Source of the DNA: JBBKXP01 sp038251315
Lineage (GTDB): Bacteria > Pseudomonadota > Alphaproteobacteria > Rhodobacterales > Rhodobacteraceae
DNA: 9,168 nucleotides
Reading direction: 5' to 3'
Assembly (NCBI GenBank): GCA_038251315.1
Contig: JBBSBK010000119.1
Span: 1-9,168, forward strand
Shown here: positions 1-5,791 of the stretch, one piece after another
How the letters are laid out: each line of letters begins with the position of its first letter
Position numbering within the stretch: position 1 is the first letter of the stretch
Notes under the pieces: model-generated
What the model was told of the DNA's origin: nothing
What the model saw: the letters and a program-made list of their open reading frames with translations, nothing else
Database searches by the model: none
Translations under genes and position numbers: made by a program

Positions 1-684
1 CATACCTACACCCGCCTGCTGCGCAACCTGCCGCGCAAACGCTGGACCGATGCCAAGCTGAAACGCCAACGCTGGTCGATGAGCCTGTTCGTCTGGTATT
101 TCGGGACCAAAGGCACGGCGGATATGTGGAGCGATGTGGGGCACCATACGATTGTCAACGGCCCGCGTTACAAGGGCCTGCTCCGCGATATCTTTCTGCG
201 TGGTCATCTGGCGGACGATATGAGCCTGTATATCCACCGCCCGTCCGTCACCGACCCCGGCGTCGCGCCAAAAGGTGACGATACCTTCTATGTGCTGTCG
301 CCGGTGCCCCATATCGGCGGGGCGAATCCGGTGGATTGGGCCGCCGAACAGGAACCCTACCGCCAAAAGGTCGCCAAGGTGCTTGAGGGCGTCATTCCGG
401 GTTTCGAATCCCGGATCGCCGCGCAGGAAATCTTTACCCCAGCCACCTTCCGTGACCGGTATCTGTCGCCCAATGGGTCGGGGTTTTCGATCGAACCGCG
501 CATTTTGCAAAGCGCGTGGTTCCGCCCTCACAACATATCCGAAGAGGCGCGGGGGCTTTATCTGGTCGGCGCAGGCACCCATCCCGGCGCGGGGGTTCCC
601 GGCGTCATCTCGACCGCCGAGGTGTTGGCGAAGATCGTTCCCGATGCGCCCGTCGCGTCGGCGCAAAGGCTGGCCGCCGAATGA
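1..684 (+). CDS. crtI: Phytoene desaturase CrtI, 3' part (5' end outside window)
   Basis: The frame is open from base 1 and ends at TGA 682-684, giving the last 227 residues. CrtI is an FAD-dependent, membrane-associated desaturase that converts phytoene stepwise; in Rhodobacter-type pathways the main product is neurosporene. What is seen is the C-terminal half of a CrtI-family flavoprotein: a stretch with WSMSLFVWYFGTKG, HIGGANPVDW, and near the end the FAD-binding signature GLYLVGAGTHPGAGVPGV (residues about 187-204 of the fragment), the same block that recurs in CrtD here. Three carotenoid desaturase types are possible from such a block. Its place directly before crtB, while crtD lies elsewhere in the window, makes crtI the clear choice. 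Its stop overlaps an ATG at 681 (ATGA), the start of a tiny relay ORF leading into crtB. Confidence 0.96.
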   Translation, partial: HTYTRLLRNLPRKRWTDAKLKRQRWSMSLFVWYFGTKGTADMWSDVGHHTIVNGPRYKGLLRDIFLRGHLADDMSLYIHRPSVTDPGVAPKGDDTFYVLSPVPHIGGANPVDWAAEQEPYRQKVAKVLEGVIPGFESRIAAQEIFTPATFRDRYLSPNGSGFSIEPRILQSAWFRPHNISEEARGLYLVGAGTHPGAGVPGVISTAEVLAKIVPDAPVASAQRLAAE

Positions 685-698
685 TCCGCACCAAATGA
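681..698 (+). other. Five-codon mini-ORF bridging crtI and crtB
   Basis: ATG at 681 overlaps the crtI stop (ATGA, 681-684), encodes MIRTK, and ends at TGA 696-698, which overlaps the crtB ATG at 695 (ATGA again). It is far too short to be judged as a protein. The double ATGA arrangement suggests that a ribosome ending crtI could reinitiate here and then be delivered onto crtB. No good Shine-Dalgarno sequence is visible directly before crtB, which fits translational coupling. That function is inference; the overlap may be chance. Confidence 0.3.
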
Positions 699-1717
699 TC
701 AACGTGGGCGATCTGGCGCATTGCAAGGCGGCGATCCGCACTGGGTCGCTGTCGTTTCATGCCGCATCCCAACTGCTGCCCACAGCGGTGCGCGATCCAG
801 CCCTTGCCCTTTACGCCTTCTGCCGGTTGGCCGACGACGAGGTGGACGAGGGGGCAGACAAAGCCGACGCCGTGCTGACACTGCGCGACCGCCTTGACCT
901 TGCCTATGCAGGCCGCCCCCGCAACGCCCCCGAAGACCGCGCCTTTGCCGCCATCATCACCGATTTCGACATGCCGCGTGCCCTGCCCGAGGCCCTGTTG
1001 GAGGGGCTGGCCTGGGATGCGGTCGGGCGGCGCTATGCCAGCCTTTCAGAGGTTCGCGGCTATTCGGCGCGGGTAGCGAGTGCCGTCGGCGCGATGATGT
1101 GCGTCCTGATGCGGGTGCGCGACGCCGATGCGCTGGCGCGGGCCTGTGATCTGGGCGTGGCGATGCAGTTGACCAACATCGCGCGCGACGTGGGCGAGGA
1201 TGCGCGGGCGGGGCGGGTGTATCTGCCGCTGGACTGGCTGGCCGATGCGGGGATTGACGTTGACGGGTTTCTTGACGCCCCTGCTGCCACGCCCGACATT
1301 CGCCGGATGACCGCCCGCCTTCTGGCCGAGGCCGATCGGTTGTATTTGCGGGCCGAAGCGGGAATTTCCGCCCTGCCGCGCAAAGCCCGTATGGGAATCT
1401 GGGCGGCGCGTCTGATCTATGCCGGGATCGGCGCGCAGGTCCGCCGTCAGGGCTGCAACAGCATCAATCAGCGTGCCCGCACCGGCAAGGCGCGCAAAAT
1501 CGTCTGGATGGGACAGGCGGGTTTACACGCCGCGACATCGCTGGTGATGCCCCAATCGGCAGTCATCTACGCGCCGCCACTGCCCGAGGTGGCATTTCTG
1601 ATCGATGCCGCCGGGCAGCGGCCGGTCACGCAGGGGCGGACGCATGCAATGCTCGATATTCTGGCCGACCTCTCGGCCCGACAGGCAGGGGTTGGCAGGG
1701 GCGGACAGGGCGCTTAG
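695..1717 (+). CDS. crtB: Phytoene synthase CrtB
   Basis: A 340-residue phytoene synthase of the squalene/phytoene synthase family, close to the usual Rhodobacter length of about 340. It condenses two geranylgeranyl diphosphates to phytoene by way of prephytoene diphosphate. Both Asp-rich substrate and magnesium sites are present: DDEVD at residues 47-51 and NIARDVGED at 161-169. Other family blocks are SFHAAS (20-25), the ALYAFCR stretch just before the first Asp motif, and YSARVA (123-128). The frame stays open upstream to 275, but that part is crtI read out of frame. ATG 695 gives the family N-terminus, in which a short DLxxC segment precedes IRTGSxSFHAAS. It lies 10 bases after the crtI stop with no strong ribosome binding site, so coupling to crtI is likely. 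The final 20 or so residues (rich in Gly, Arg and Gln) look poorly conserved. Confidence 0.97.
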   Translation: MINVGDLAHCKAAIRTGSLSFHAASQLLPTAVRDPALALYAFCRLADDEVDEGADKADAVLTLRDRLDLAYAGRPRNAPEDRAFAAIITDFDMPRALPEALLEGLAWDAVGRRYASLSEVRGYSARVASAVGAMMCVLMRVRDADALARACDLGVAMQLTNIARDVGEDARAGRVYLPLDWLADAGIDVDGFLDAPAATPDIRRMTARLLAEADRLYLRAEAGISALPRKARMGIWAARLIYAGIGAQVRRQGCNSINQRARTGKARKIVWMGQAGLHAATSLVMPQSAVIYAPPLPEVAFLIDAAGQRPVTQGRTHAMLDILADLSARQAGVGRGGQGA

Positions 1718-1749
1718 GTACAGGGTTACCCGCCACAAAAGGCAGCCCG

Positions 1750-2229
1750 ATGGATATCACCCTGTTCCTGATCTTTCTGGTGGCCAGCATGGCGGCCGGA
1801 ACCACCGGGGCCATGTTTCCCACCGGACCGTGGTATAAAACGCTGAACAAGCCGACGTGGACGCCGCCCAACTGGGTGTTCCCGGTCATGTGGACGACGA
1901 TTTATGTGTTGATTTCCTTTGCCGGAGCGCGGGTCGCCGTGCTGGATGGTAACGCCTATGCGATGGGGTTCTGGGGCATGCAGATCGCGTTCAACACCCT
2001 TTGGACACCGTTGTTTTTCGGCCTGCGGCGGTTGCGCGGGGCGCTGCCGGTCATGGGCGGTCTGTGGCTGTCGGTGCTGGGTTGCACGGTAACGCATTTC
2101 CAGCTGGATTTCTGGGCCGGCCTTGCCTTTGTGCCCTATCTGATCTGGGTCACTGTTGCCGCTGCGCTGAGCGTGGAGATGGCGCGTCTGAACCCCGATC
2201 AGAAGCCGATCAATATTTCCGAGCTTTAA
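1750..2229 (+). CDS. tspO: Tryptophan-rich sensory protein TspO (TSPO/MBR family)
   Basis: A 159-residue, five-helix membrane protein of the TspO/peripheral benzodiazepine receptor family, which binds porphyrins. In Rhodobacter sphaeroides TspO sits in the outer membrane and lowers pigment gene expression under oxygen by affecting tetrapyrrole intermediates. Family marks seen: WYKTLNKPTWTPPNWVFP (residues 28-45), WTTIYVL (48-54), FNTLWTPLFFGLRR (81-94), FQLDFWAG (117-124) and VPYLIWVTVAAALSVEMARLN (128-148). The usual LN in the last helix is LS here, a small change. ATG 1750 has AAGG (1739-1742) seven bases upstream. It follows crtB by 32 bases with no terminator seen, so it is probably the last gene of the crtI-crtB-tspO operon. 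The same crtB-tspO neighbourhood is known in Rhodobacter, which supports the regulatory role. Confidence 0.95.
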   Translation: MDITLFLIFLVASMAAGTTGAMFPTGPWYKTLNKPTWTPPNWVFPVMWTTIYVLISFAGARVAVLDGNAYAMGFWGMQIAFNTLWTPLFFGLRRLRGALPVMGGLWLSVLGCTVTHFQLDFWAGLAFVPYLIWVTVAAALSVEMARLNPDQKPINISEL

Positions 2230-2263
2230 GCCCGAAAGCGCATCGGCCGGAGACGTTTCGGGC
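2230..2263 (+). terminator. Inverted repeat just after tspO, possible terminator
   Basis: GCCCGAAA (2230-2237) pairs with TTTCGGGC (2256-2263), an 8 bp perfect stem with an 18-base loop, starting at the base after the tspO stop. No T-run follows, so it is not a classical intrinsic terminator. It could stabilise the 3' end of the mRNA or act in a weaker termination event. Confidence 0.4.
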
Positions 2264-2299
2264 AGCCTCTGTCGTTGTAAAGTTGTTTCCGCAGACCCC

Positions 2300-2315
2300 A
2301 CGTCTCTCGAGACGT
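2300..2315. repeat. Short inverted repeat in the tspO/crtC convergent gap
   Basis: ACGTCTC (2300-2306) and GAGACGT (2309-2315) are perfect inverted arms separated by TC. As RNA it could form a 6 bp stem with a CTCG tetraloop. It is followed at 2336-2340 by TTTTT, about 20 bases later, too far for a textbook terminator. It may be a protein site or part of a bidirectional 3' end structure. Confidence 0.35.
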
Positions 2316-2341
2316 AGATCTTTGATGTATTGAAGTTTTTG

Positions 2342-2371
2342 AGAGATTTGACGCGGATTTTCGAAATCTCT
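2342..2371. terminator. Inverted repeat before the crtC stop, possible bidirectional terminator
   Basis: AGAGATTT (2342-2349) pairs with AAATCTCT (2364-2371), an 8 bp perfect stem with a 14-base loop that itself contains the start of an alternative hairpin (GATTT 2356-2360 with AAATC 2364-2368). It lies between the ends of two convergent operons. Only a short TTT (2371-2373) follows on the + side, and no T-run follows on the - side, so termination strength is uncertain. Confidence 0.4.
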
Positions 2372-2381
2372 TTGCAATCAT

Positions 2382-3398
2382 TCACCTCTCGAATGTCCAC
2401 CCCCGCCTTCGCGGCACGCGCAGCGCCAGCATCGCCTTGACCAGCGGCATCTCGAAGCGGTCGAGATCGAGCGCTTCGTGCACGCCGGTGACATCTTCGC
2501 CGTTGATCCGTGTCGTCACTGCTGAACGGGAATAAAACGGCGCATCCAGCATGTTCATAACCTGTCGCGGCGTCGTCCCCGGATCGGCACGGGTGTCGCG
2601 GCGTATCTGCCATAGGGAGCGCTTGAATGTTGCTAGCGGGGGCGCATCGACCAGCCGCGCCGTGCCATCCGGGTCGAACCCCACGGCACAGTCAAGCGTT
2701 GTGCCGTCCCGCCGGGTTGCATCATAAAAGCAGACGGCGCCATCGCGGGTCGGGAACCGGCCCCATGTCCAGAACCGGAAATCCTGTTCCAGCGCACGGG
2801 TCCCGAAATTGGCGTCGAAATACCCGTGGCCCTGCCATTGCCAGCCTGTCGCCTCTAGCTGCACGTCGATGTCGCACAGCGGCGCAAACGGTCGCCAGAT
2901 GTGGGCGCGATCCGGCGTCAGCGCCAGATCGACGCCGCTTACGGCCTTTGGCGTCAGGGTGATGGCCCCCCGGACGCGCGACACCAGCGGCAGGCTTGAC
3001 ACCTCGTCGATGTCGATGACCAACCGCGTGCCGTCCCAGTGCATCGACGACGGGCCGACCTGTAGCGTATCCGCCGACTGGCGCAGCGCCGCGCGGCCTC
3101 GGTCGGTCATGGTAAATCGCCCGCCGCGCCCGTAGGTGGCGACGTTGATGCAGCAGTGGTTGGCCGGATCGCGCCGCCCAGACCACGCATACCAAGGGCT
3201 GAAAACCGACCCTATGAATCCGATGACACTGACCGCGCGGGTGCTGTCGGCGCTGATCCCGTCGACATACCACCACGCATACCCGTTCGGCGCGACGGCG
3301 ACGTCGAACCGAGGTCGGCCATGATCGCCCCTGCCGCGTGCCGGCCCGAGAGGGTCGCCATCGGCACCCCCGCCCCCGGATGCGTCCCCCCGCCGCAC
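2382..3398 (-). CDS. crtC: Carotenoid 1,2-hydratase CrtC (start uncertain)
   Basis: CrtC adds water across the terminal 1,2 double bond of acyclic carotenoids (neurosporene to hydroxyneurosporene), the first step in making the methoxylated ends of spheroidene-type pigments. Family blocks read in order: PNGYAWWYVDG (about 3287-3255), GFIGSVFSPWYAWSGRRDP (about 3221-3165), ANHCC, and GTRALEQDFRFWTWGRFP in the middle; the end is RRRGWTFER before TGA 2384-2382. Homology starts at about FDVAVAPNGY (base 3308), yet this frame has no ATG, GTG or TTG between 3396 and 3112. The nearest canonical start upstream is GTG 3398 (338 residues), which I use provisionally; it has no clear ribosome binding site, and the residues it adds before 3308 look like crtD read out of frame. 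The 5' part overlaps crtD by about 100-190 bases. Identity is sure, the start is not. Confidence 0.9.
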   Translation of the reverse strand: MRRGDASGGGGADGDPLGPARGRGDHGRPRFDVAVAPNGYAWWYVDGISADSTRAVSVIGFIGSVFSPWYAWSGRRDPANHCCINVATYGRGGRFTMTDRGRAALRQSADTLQVGPSSMHWDGTRLVIDIDEVSSLPLVSRVRGAITLTPKAVSGVDLALTPDRAHIWRPFAPLCDIDVQLEATGWQWQGHGYFDANFGTRALEQDFRFWTWGRFPTRDGAVCFYDATRRDGTTLDCAVGFDPDGTARLVDAPPLATFKRSLWQIRRDTRADPGTTPRQVMNMLDAPFYSRSAVTTRINGEDVTGVHEALDLDRFEMPLVKAMLALRVPRRRGWTFER

Positions 3399-4774
3399 AG
3401 ATACAGGCCCGGCACCCCCGTCCGCGCCGTCGGCCGCTTGAACGCTGCCATCAGCCCCGCCGGACTGCGCCCGTACAGCGCCCCCGCTGACCCCGGAAAG
3501 GCCAGATCGAACCCCGCTGGCGTTGTCAGCGTGTCCGCTTGGGGTGTCGGGCTGAACGTCAGGCCAAAGCGTGCCAGCCGCGCGAGAATCTCTGTCGTGC
3601 ATCGGGCGGTCTCCTTGGGGTCGGCATGGGGCAACGGGGGGGCGTTCAGGATGATTTCGAATCGTTCCGGGCCAGTGGGCACTTCGCTACCCCGATCCTG
3701 CGCACAGATATAGAGCGTCGGATCGCGGGGCAGGTGGCCGCGCGCAAGATCGGCGAATTCCGCCGCTCGATCGTCACCGAAAAACACCGTGTGATGCGCC
3801 AATGGCGGGCCGTTCGGCGTCGCCGCGAAGGCCAGCACACATGCTGACAGGCTGCGCGGGTCACTGGCTGGTCGGGGCAGGACATCGCGCAGATTGGGGC
3901 TCAGCAACCCCAGCGTCAGCGCTCGCGGGTCGCCGTTGAACAGCACAATATCGGCCGGAAAGCGGCTATCGGCGGTCTGCACTGCGGCGACGCGGCCATG
4001 CTGCCGCTCGATCCGTGTGGCCTTAGTCGCATAATGAAACACAGCCCCCCGCGCCACCGCCAGATCGGCGATGGCCTGCGCCAGTTGCTGCATGCCCCCG
4101 GCGACGGCCCAGACCCCGGCCGCCTCGGCCTGCCAGATCAAGGACAGCAGGGCGGGCACCTGGTCCGGCATGCCGCCGACATATGTTGCGTAGCGGCCAA
4201 AAAGCTGCGCCAGACGCGGGTCGCTAAAGCTGTGGCGCAACAACCCGGCCAGAGATTTCCAGGGGGCCATGTCGACGATCAGGCGCGGTTGGCGCAGCAC
4301 ACGGGCGGTCAACGCGGCGCGGGTCGGGGCCGACGATTGCATCATCGGGGCATCGAAGGCAGCAAACAGGCGGGCGGCGCGGGCCGAAAATGTCTGGAAT
4401 TGTGCCGCGGCCGTCGGGCCGAACGCGGCCGTAATATTAGCGACACTGGCGGCAGGGTCGGCCATCAGGTCCAACGATTCGCCATCCGCCCAATAGTGGC
4501 GGGCAAGGGTGTGGAGCGGTTCCAGCGTCACGTGATCGGCAATATCTTCGCCGACGTCCGCAAACAGATCGTCGAACACCCCGCGCATGGTCAGTACGGT
4601 CGGCCCAGCATCGACAGGCCCCGCGAGCGAAGGAAATGTGCGCATCTTGCCACCGGGTGCGCCGTGCATGTCCAGCACGGTCACCTCATGCCCGGCATGG
4701 GCCAGCCGCAATGCTGCCGACAGCCCGCCGATTCCGGCCCCGATGACAACGATTTTCGCAGTCGCGGTTTCCAT
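3212..4774 (-). CDS. crtD: Hydroxyneurosporene (methoxyneurosporene) desaturase CrtD
   Basis: An FAD-dependent desaturase of the CrtI family that introduces the 3,4 double bond into hydroxylated neurosporene derivatives, acting with CrtC and CrtF. The N-terminus holds the dinucleotide fold GAGIGG (residues 12-17) followed by VTVLD (31-35) and GGKMRTFP (41-48). The C-terminal FAD block GLYLCGGGTHPGAGVP spans residues 456-471. With ATG 4774 it has 520 residues. In-frame starts also exist at ATG 4786 and TTG 4801. GGAGGA (4792-4787) abuts ATG 4786 with no spacer but lies 12 bases before ATG 4774, so I prefer 4774. The last 35 residues or so (after IMADLGSTS) are read from bases that also encode the start of CrtC and are low in complexity. 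It is transcribed from the divergent region shared with crtE. Confidence 0.95.
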   Translation of the reverse strand: METATAKIVVIGAGIGGLSAALRLAHAGHEVTVLDMHGAPGGKMRTFPSLAGPVDAGPTVLTMRGVFDDLFADVGEDIADHVTLEPLHTLARHYWADGESLDLMADPAASVANITAAFGPTAAAQFQTFSARAARLFAAFDAPMMQSSAPTRAALTARVLRQPRLIVDMAPWKSLAGLLRHSFSDPRLAQLFGRYATYVGGMPDQVPALLSLIWQAEAAGVWAVAGGMQQLAQAIADLAVARGAVFHYATKATRIERQHGRVAAVQTADSRFPADIVLFNGDPRALTLGLLSPNLRDVLPRPASDPRSLSACVLAFAATPNGPPLAHHTVFFGDDRAAEFADLARGHLPRDPTLYICAQDRGSEVPTGPERFEIILNAPPLPHADPKETARCTTEILARLARFGLTFSPTPQADTLTTPAGFDLAFPGSAGALYGRSPAGLMAAFKRPTARTGVPGLYLCGGGTHPGAGVPMATLSGRHAAGAIMADLGSTSPSRRTGMRGGMSTGSAPTAPARSVSSDS

Positions 4775-4823
4775 CGCAGGGCGCATTCCTCCATTCGGCA
4801 AGAGTTGACTTTGCGTGCCAAAG

Positions 4824-4841
4824 TGTCCAGTCTAATTTACA
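4824..4841. promoter_or_regulatory. PpsR/CrtJ-type operator, crtD-crtE site 1
   Basis: TGTCCAGTCTAATTTACA matches the TGT-N12-ACA consensus for the PpsR/CrtJ redox-responsive repressor exactly. It is one of two such sites separated by 7 bases between the divergent crtD and crtE starts, the tandem arrangement known to bind this repressor cooperatively. It contains TCTAAT (4831-4836), a possible -10 for crtE, with TTGACT (4805-4810) upstream at a spacing of 20, which is long. Confidence 0.8.
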
Positions 4842-4867
4842 GTATTGCTGTCTAATTTTGCAGACAA
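4839..4867 (-). promoter_or_regulatory. Candidate crtD promoter
   Basis: On the - strand TTGTCT (4867-4862) and TACTGT (4844-4839) lie 17 bases apart, a sigma-70-like pair with optimal spacing, about 65 bases before the crtD start. The -35 lies inside operator site 2 and the -10 touches site 1, so a repressor bound there would exclude RNA polymerase. No promoter of equal quality is seen for crtE in the other direction. Confidence 0.5.
4849..4866. promoter_or_regulatory. PpsR/CrtJ-type operator, crtD-crtE site 2
   Basis: TGTCTAATTTTGCAGACA is an exact TGT-N12-ACA palindrome with the extended TGTC/GACA arms. Its centre is 25 bp from site 1, so the two lie roughly on the same face region of the DNA. 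It sits 21 bases before the crtE ATG and covers the crtD -35 candidate, so repression of both directions by one complex is expected. Confidence 0.8.
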
Positions 4868-4886
4868 AAGAACAAGGGGCGAACGC

Positions 4887-5768
4887 ATGGCATCAGCGGA
4901 GCGGGTAGAGCGGGCAGTTATGGCCGCGATTTCGGCCGGGCAGGGCGGAGTTGCGCCTGCACGACTGGCCGCGGCGCTGGCGTATGCGGTGACACCGGGG
5001 GGGGCACGGATTCGCCCCACCATCCTGATGGCCGTGGCGCAGGCATGTGGCGACGACCGGCCCGCGCTATCCGATGCGGCGGCTGTGGCGCTGGAGTTGA
5101 TCCACTGCGCCTCGCTGGTCCACGATGACCTGCCCTGCTTTGACGACGCCGCGATGCGCCGGGGTAAACCAGCCGTGCATCGTGCGTTTTCCGAATCGCT
5201 GGCTGTGCTGACGGGCGACAGCCTGATCGTAATGGGTTTTCAGGTGTTGGCACGGGCTGGCCGGGTCGACCCTGCGCGGGCGATGCAGTTGATCGACGTG
5301 CTGGGCACCCGCACCGGCATGCCGCACGGCATCTGCGCCGGGCAGGGCTGGGAAAGTGAGACGCAGATCGACCTTGGCGCCTATCACCGGGCCAAGACCG
5401 GGGCGCTTTTCATCGCGGCAACGCAGATGGGCGCGATCGCGGCCGGGAAGGAGTTCGAGCCGTGGGAAGAACTGGGTGCCCGCATCGGCGAGGCGTTTCA
5501 GGTCGCCGACGATCTGCGCGACGCGCTGTGCGATGCTGCAACACTGGGCAAGCCCGCCGGACAGGACGATCTGCACGGGCGGCCCAATGCGGTTGCCGAA
5601 CTGGGAGTCGCGGGGGCGGTGCAACGGCTGGACGAGATCCTGTCAGGGGCCATTTCGTCGATCCCTGCCTGCCCGGGCGAGGCGGCGCTGGCGATGATGG
5701 TGCAGGCCTATGCGGCACGGCTGGTGCCTGCGGGGGCGCGCGAAAACCTGCGCATCGCGGGCGAGTGA
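4887..5768 (+). CDS. crtE: Geranylgeranyl diphosphate synthase CrtE
   Basis: A 293-residue polyprenyl synthase that adds isopentenyl diphosphate to make the C20 diphosphate used by CrtB and also for the bacteriochlorophyll tail. Both Asp-rich motifs are present: DDLPCFDD (80-87) and DDLRD (208-212). The substrate-binding segment reads GGARIRP (38-44), with Ala where many relatives have Lys; I recall the same form in Rhodobacter CrtE, so this is not a defect. HRAKTGALFIAATQMGA (167-183) is a typical CrtE block. Start ATG 4887 has AAGGGGC (4874-4880) six bases upstream. An in-frame TTG at 4845 exists but lies within the operator region. The stop overlaps an ATG (TGATG, 5766-5770) beginning a seven-codon mini-ORF before crtF, with which it forms an operon. 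Confidence 0.97.
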   Translation: MASAERVERAVMAAISAGQGGVAPARLAAALAYAVTPGGARIRPTILMAVAQACGDDRPALSDAAAVALELIHCASLVHDDLPCFDDAAMRRGKPAVHRAFSESLAVLTGDSLIVMGFQVLARAGRVDPARAMQLIDVLGTRTGMPHGICAGQGWESETQIDLGAYHRAKTGALFIAATQMGAIAAGKEFEPWEELGARIGEAFQVADDLRDALCDAATLGKPAGQDDLHGRPNAVAELGVAGAVQRLDEILSGAISSIPACPGEAALAMMVQAYAARLVPAGARENLRIAGE

Positions 5769-5791
5769 TGGCTCGGCGGGCAAATGGCTGA
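5768..5791 (+). other. Seven-codon mini-ORF bridging crtE and crtF
   Basis: ATG 5768 shares its A with the crtE stop (TGATG), encodes MARRANG and ends at TGA 5789-5791, six bases into crtF. A ribosome leaving crtE could restart here and finish on top of the crtF start at 5784. The frame does continue upstream as an open shadow of crtE, so the mini-ORF could be incidental. Function is inference. Confidence 0.25.

Noticed and set aside
275..694. Upstream extension of the crtB frame to 275.
   Set aside because: It lies within crtI in another frame, has low-complexity Arg/Pro-rich content, and family alignment places the CrtB start at 695.
1726..2613. A 295-residue open frame on the - strand antisense to tspO and running into the crtC end.
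   Set aside because: It is rich in Arg, Gly, His and Pro, shows no recognisable motif, and lies opposite a well supported tspO; a typical high-GC shadow frame.
3311..3322. A one-base deletion near ATG 3322 as the cause of the missing crtC start.
   Set aside because: Adding a base back would put crtD in frame with crtC and remove the crtD stop, giving a fused gene, so the simple error model is not consistent.
4845..4886. Upstream TTG start for crtE adding 14 residues.
   Set aside because: The added bases form an operator palindrome, and ATG 4887 has a good ribosome binding site and gives the family length.
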